From NCBI GenBank assembly GCA_030549495.1, contig JAUIRK010001041.1:1178001-1242000 (forward strand): a DNA stretch of 64,000 nucleotides, in the 5' to 3' direction. A program made the position numbers and the translations under genes. The DNA is from Nectonema munidae (Eukaryota; Nematomorpha; Nectonematoida; Nectonematidae). The notes under the pieces were generated by a model. That model had not been told where the DNA came from, did no database searches, and saw nothing but the letters and a program-made list of their open reading frames with translations. Of this stretch, positions 62,158-64,000 are shown piece after piece (position 1 is the first letter of the stretch; each line of letters starts with the position of its first letter).

Positions 62158-62767
62158 TCAAGCGATTTTAATCCTTTTGTGAGACTTCTTGATTTTTTTA
62201 GCACTTTCTTTGTTGGAAAGGGGGGTTGATGAATTGGAGCTCTTGGGAGTGGGCTTAGGGGTATCCAAATCAGGGTGAGGTGGTGCTTCTTCAATTGGAA
62301 CATTTGTCGCGCCATTCTCAACTTTAATTTCAGGCTTAGGAGGCGATGAAGATGCTTTCAGTGATTTTCGCTTCCTCTTCACGAACTTATTTTCATTTTC
62401 TATCGCTTCTTCAGGGTTACTACTAGCTAATGAGTGAAAGCAAAAATAATGACAATTTGAAATGGTGAAATGAGTTACGCGCATCGACCGCAGTTGAAAT
62501 AGCGTGTTTGGAGGTGACTGAAGAATGCGAGAATACTCTCTCACTTTCTTTAAACTTTCGATGGTGCTTGGAAAGCTTATCAAATTTATTGTTTGTAGTA
62601 GTTCTAAAAAATAGAGAAAGTAAAAAAATGCAGGTAAATTAAAGAACATACTTATTGATAGTGAGAAACTTATTCCAGCCCCGCACAATATTTCCAAACT
62701 GCGCTGTTTCTTCGAGATAACTTCCTTCAAATGCATATATCTGACGTTCCAAATTTGCGAGAGTTTC
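62158..62767 (-). CDS. MEAF6: MEAF6/Eaf6-like NuA4 histone acetyltransferase subunit, 5' end missing
   Basis: Small subunit of NuA4/TIP60 and MYST acetyltransferase complexes in the nucleus. Three exons on the - strand: 62767-62652, 62603-62479 and 62426-62158, all phase-consistent with GTATGT and GTAACT donors. The first reads [20 protein letters not shown] then [15 protein letters not shown], nearly identical to animal MEAF6. The second gives [16 protein letters not shown] (vertebrate KFKEAERLFSKSSVTS). The third is a low-complexity tail ending [13 protein letters not shown] and TGA at 62158. A naive single-frame reading of this region mixes coding sequence and introns. The 5' exon (ELAELVKRKQELA in the family) was not found up to 64000. 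Confidence is high for identity. Confidence 0.9.
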
Positions 62768-63314
62768 CTTCGAAAAAAATTATACACTTATAAAACATAC
62801 AAAAATAGCGATTTATGAGAAAGTGTCTGAAAAAATGAAAATAAGTAATATTGACCTTGATAAAGTCAAATCTGACAGAGAAATAACAGACAGATATTGG
62901 AGCTCATACGTAGTGGGCAATAAAATTTCTATATAATATACTGCATGTACGCAGCGTGGGAGAGGCTAGAAGGGGGTCGAAGAGCACTCTCCCACTTAAA
63001 ATTTCCAAATCAATAATAATTTTAATAGAGTGACGTAAAAGTACAATTATTTGTCATTTACATTAATCTCATCACATCTCACTTTCTTCTACAGGTGGGA
63101 GATGTAAAAATAGGGTGAGCGAGTTTGTAACCTTGCTCCGGATAATTTTTATAGTTTTAACACCTCGTTTTTTTACGACTGTTTTACATGTATTTGGAAA
63201 TGGATTTACCGAGGGAGTTGTCTCCCTCCCCTAAATTCTTAGATTTTAATTTTTGGGCCATTTTTATAAGAGAAAGAGATTTTTAAAATGAATAAAAATA
63301 TTTTAAATAAACAG

Positions 63315-63416
63315 GTCATCGAGCTGAAAGTCTTGAACTTAGATATCAAATACTTCTTTCAACAGAACCTAAGACTTGGATTGCAAAAGAAAGCTTTTTC
63401 AAATTGTGCTTTGTTT
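63315..63416 (+). CDS. Exon-like stretch near the right edge, unknown
   Basis: After AATAAACAG and before GTAACT, one frame reads HRAESLELRYQILLSTEPKT then WIAKESFFKLCF. Composition looks protein-like but I recognise no family. It may be one exon of a + strand gene continuing beyond 64000. Confidence 0.25.
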
Positions 63417-63533
63417 GTAACTAAGGTTCGTTTTTCGTTTGCTTCCGAAATATTATAAGCTATTAATTTTCTTCTTGATTATTTCATTTATTTTTAGATA
63501 GCATAGCCTACAAAATTTATTATAGAAAACGAT

Positions 63534-63690
63534 TACAGTCAAACTTGTCCAAACCGAAACTTGAGTAAACCGAAAACTTGTTAAAACCGTAACTTAAGAG
63601 TGGCACCGACTTCTTCCATTGATAAAATGTATATATTGTCTTCTAAAAACCGAAACTTGCGTATTCTGAAAAGCGAAACAAAAATCAAAA
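63534..63690. repeat. Tigger-like terminal segment
   Basis: Begins TACAGTCAAACTTGTCC, with CCGAAACTTG motifs repeated four times. TACAGTC ends are typical of pogo/Tigger elements. Confidence 0.4.
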
Positions 63691-63771
63691 ACATTACAGG
63701 TTTCGTAATAGTAAAAAATGTTGTGAAAATGGAAATAGGCTTAAGAGTTTGTTAAGTCTTGAGCTTATGCA

Positions 63772-64000
63772 AAAGGTAATAAGAATTGTCCCCCCCCCCC
63801 TTGTTTTAATATGTGTATGTAGTTATGAGATAAAACAGATGGTTGCACTAAAAATTGAACAAGAATATATTTACTAGTGTGCAATATGATAACAGTACTT
63901 ATTATCATCCATGCATCATCATAACATAACAGTTATAAAAGTAATAAGAATTGTTTCTCTTTTGTTTTACTATTTGTATGTAGTTATGAGATAACACAGA
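63772..64000. repeat. Direct repeat with ~165-bp period at window edge
   Basis: GTAATAAGAATTG, then a C or T run, TTGTTTTA, ATGTAGTTATGAGATAA occurs at 63776 and again at 63940; the array probably continues past 64000. Confidence 0.75.

Noticed and set aside
62044..62229. + strand ORF starting MSMTSAQCTSAEIALAYQRE
   Set aside because: Overlaps the last MEAF6-like exon antisense and has no recognisable domain.

Overview
This is an AT-rich, intron-bearing, transposon-dense piece of an animal nuclear genome, most likely an invertebrate. Coding signal comes in short exons bounded by GT..AG sites, the host genes are animal chromatin genes, and much of the rest is eukaryotic mobile DNA (hAT, piggyBac, Tc1/mariner, pogo/Tigger, non-LTR retrotransposons, tRNA-derived SINEs, MITEs). 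I cannot name the species from sequence alone.

Host genes. (1) A BAZ1/WSTF-like (BAZ1B/ACF1 family) chromatin-remodelling gene runs on the + strand. I could build a phase-consistent exon chain from 32740 to 56391: a basic pre-DDT module, DDT, WHIM1, WHIM2, WHIM3, PHD1 and PHD2, then a stop and poly(A) signals. A second copy of the two pre-DDT exons lies upstream at 26825-26980 and 29131-29206, so the module is duplicated. The N-terminal WAC domain and a C-terminal bromodomain were not found. (2) The 3' three exons of an MEAF6/Eaf6-like NuA4 acetyltransferase subunit lie on the - strand at 62158-62767. (3) Two exon-like stretches of unknown identity lie at 27244-27552 (-) and 63315-63416 (+).

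Mobile DNA, left to right: a ~103-bp tandem repeat (484-880); TTAA-flanked MITEs; a 5.1-kb ZMYM1-type hAT element with 5-bp target duplication (6524-11614) that holds a 740-bp (GT)n/poly-G array; a Tc1/mariner-like fossil (12.8-13.3 kb); a LINE ORF1 fragment (15 kb); and a three-layer nest at 18.4-25.95 kb, in which a LINE reverse transcriptase is split by a 5541-bp hAT with an 8-bp duplication, itself split inside its BED finger by a 3.5-kb piggyBac with TTAA duplication. Further right, the large introns of the BAZ1 gene carry SINEs, hAT and Tigger remnants, a 28-bp minisatellite element and a 92-bp perfect inverted repeat. Downstream lie a degenerate ZBED/SCAND3-like hAT (57.1-59.2 kb) and a 422-bp hAT MITE with a perfect 8-bp duplication.

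The two recognisable host proteins both act on chromatin, but nothing in the sequence shows co-regulation. All splice sites are manual predictions without transcript support.
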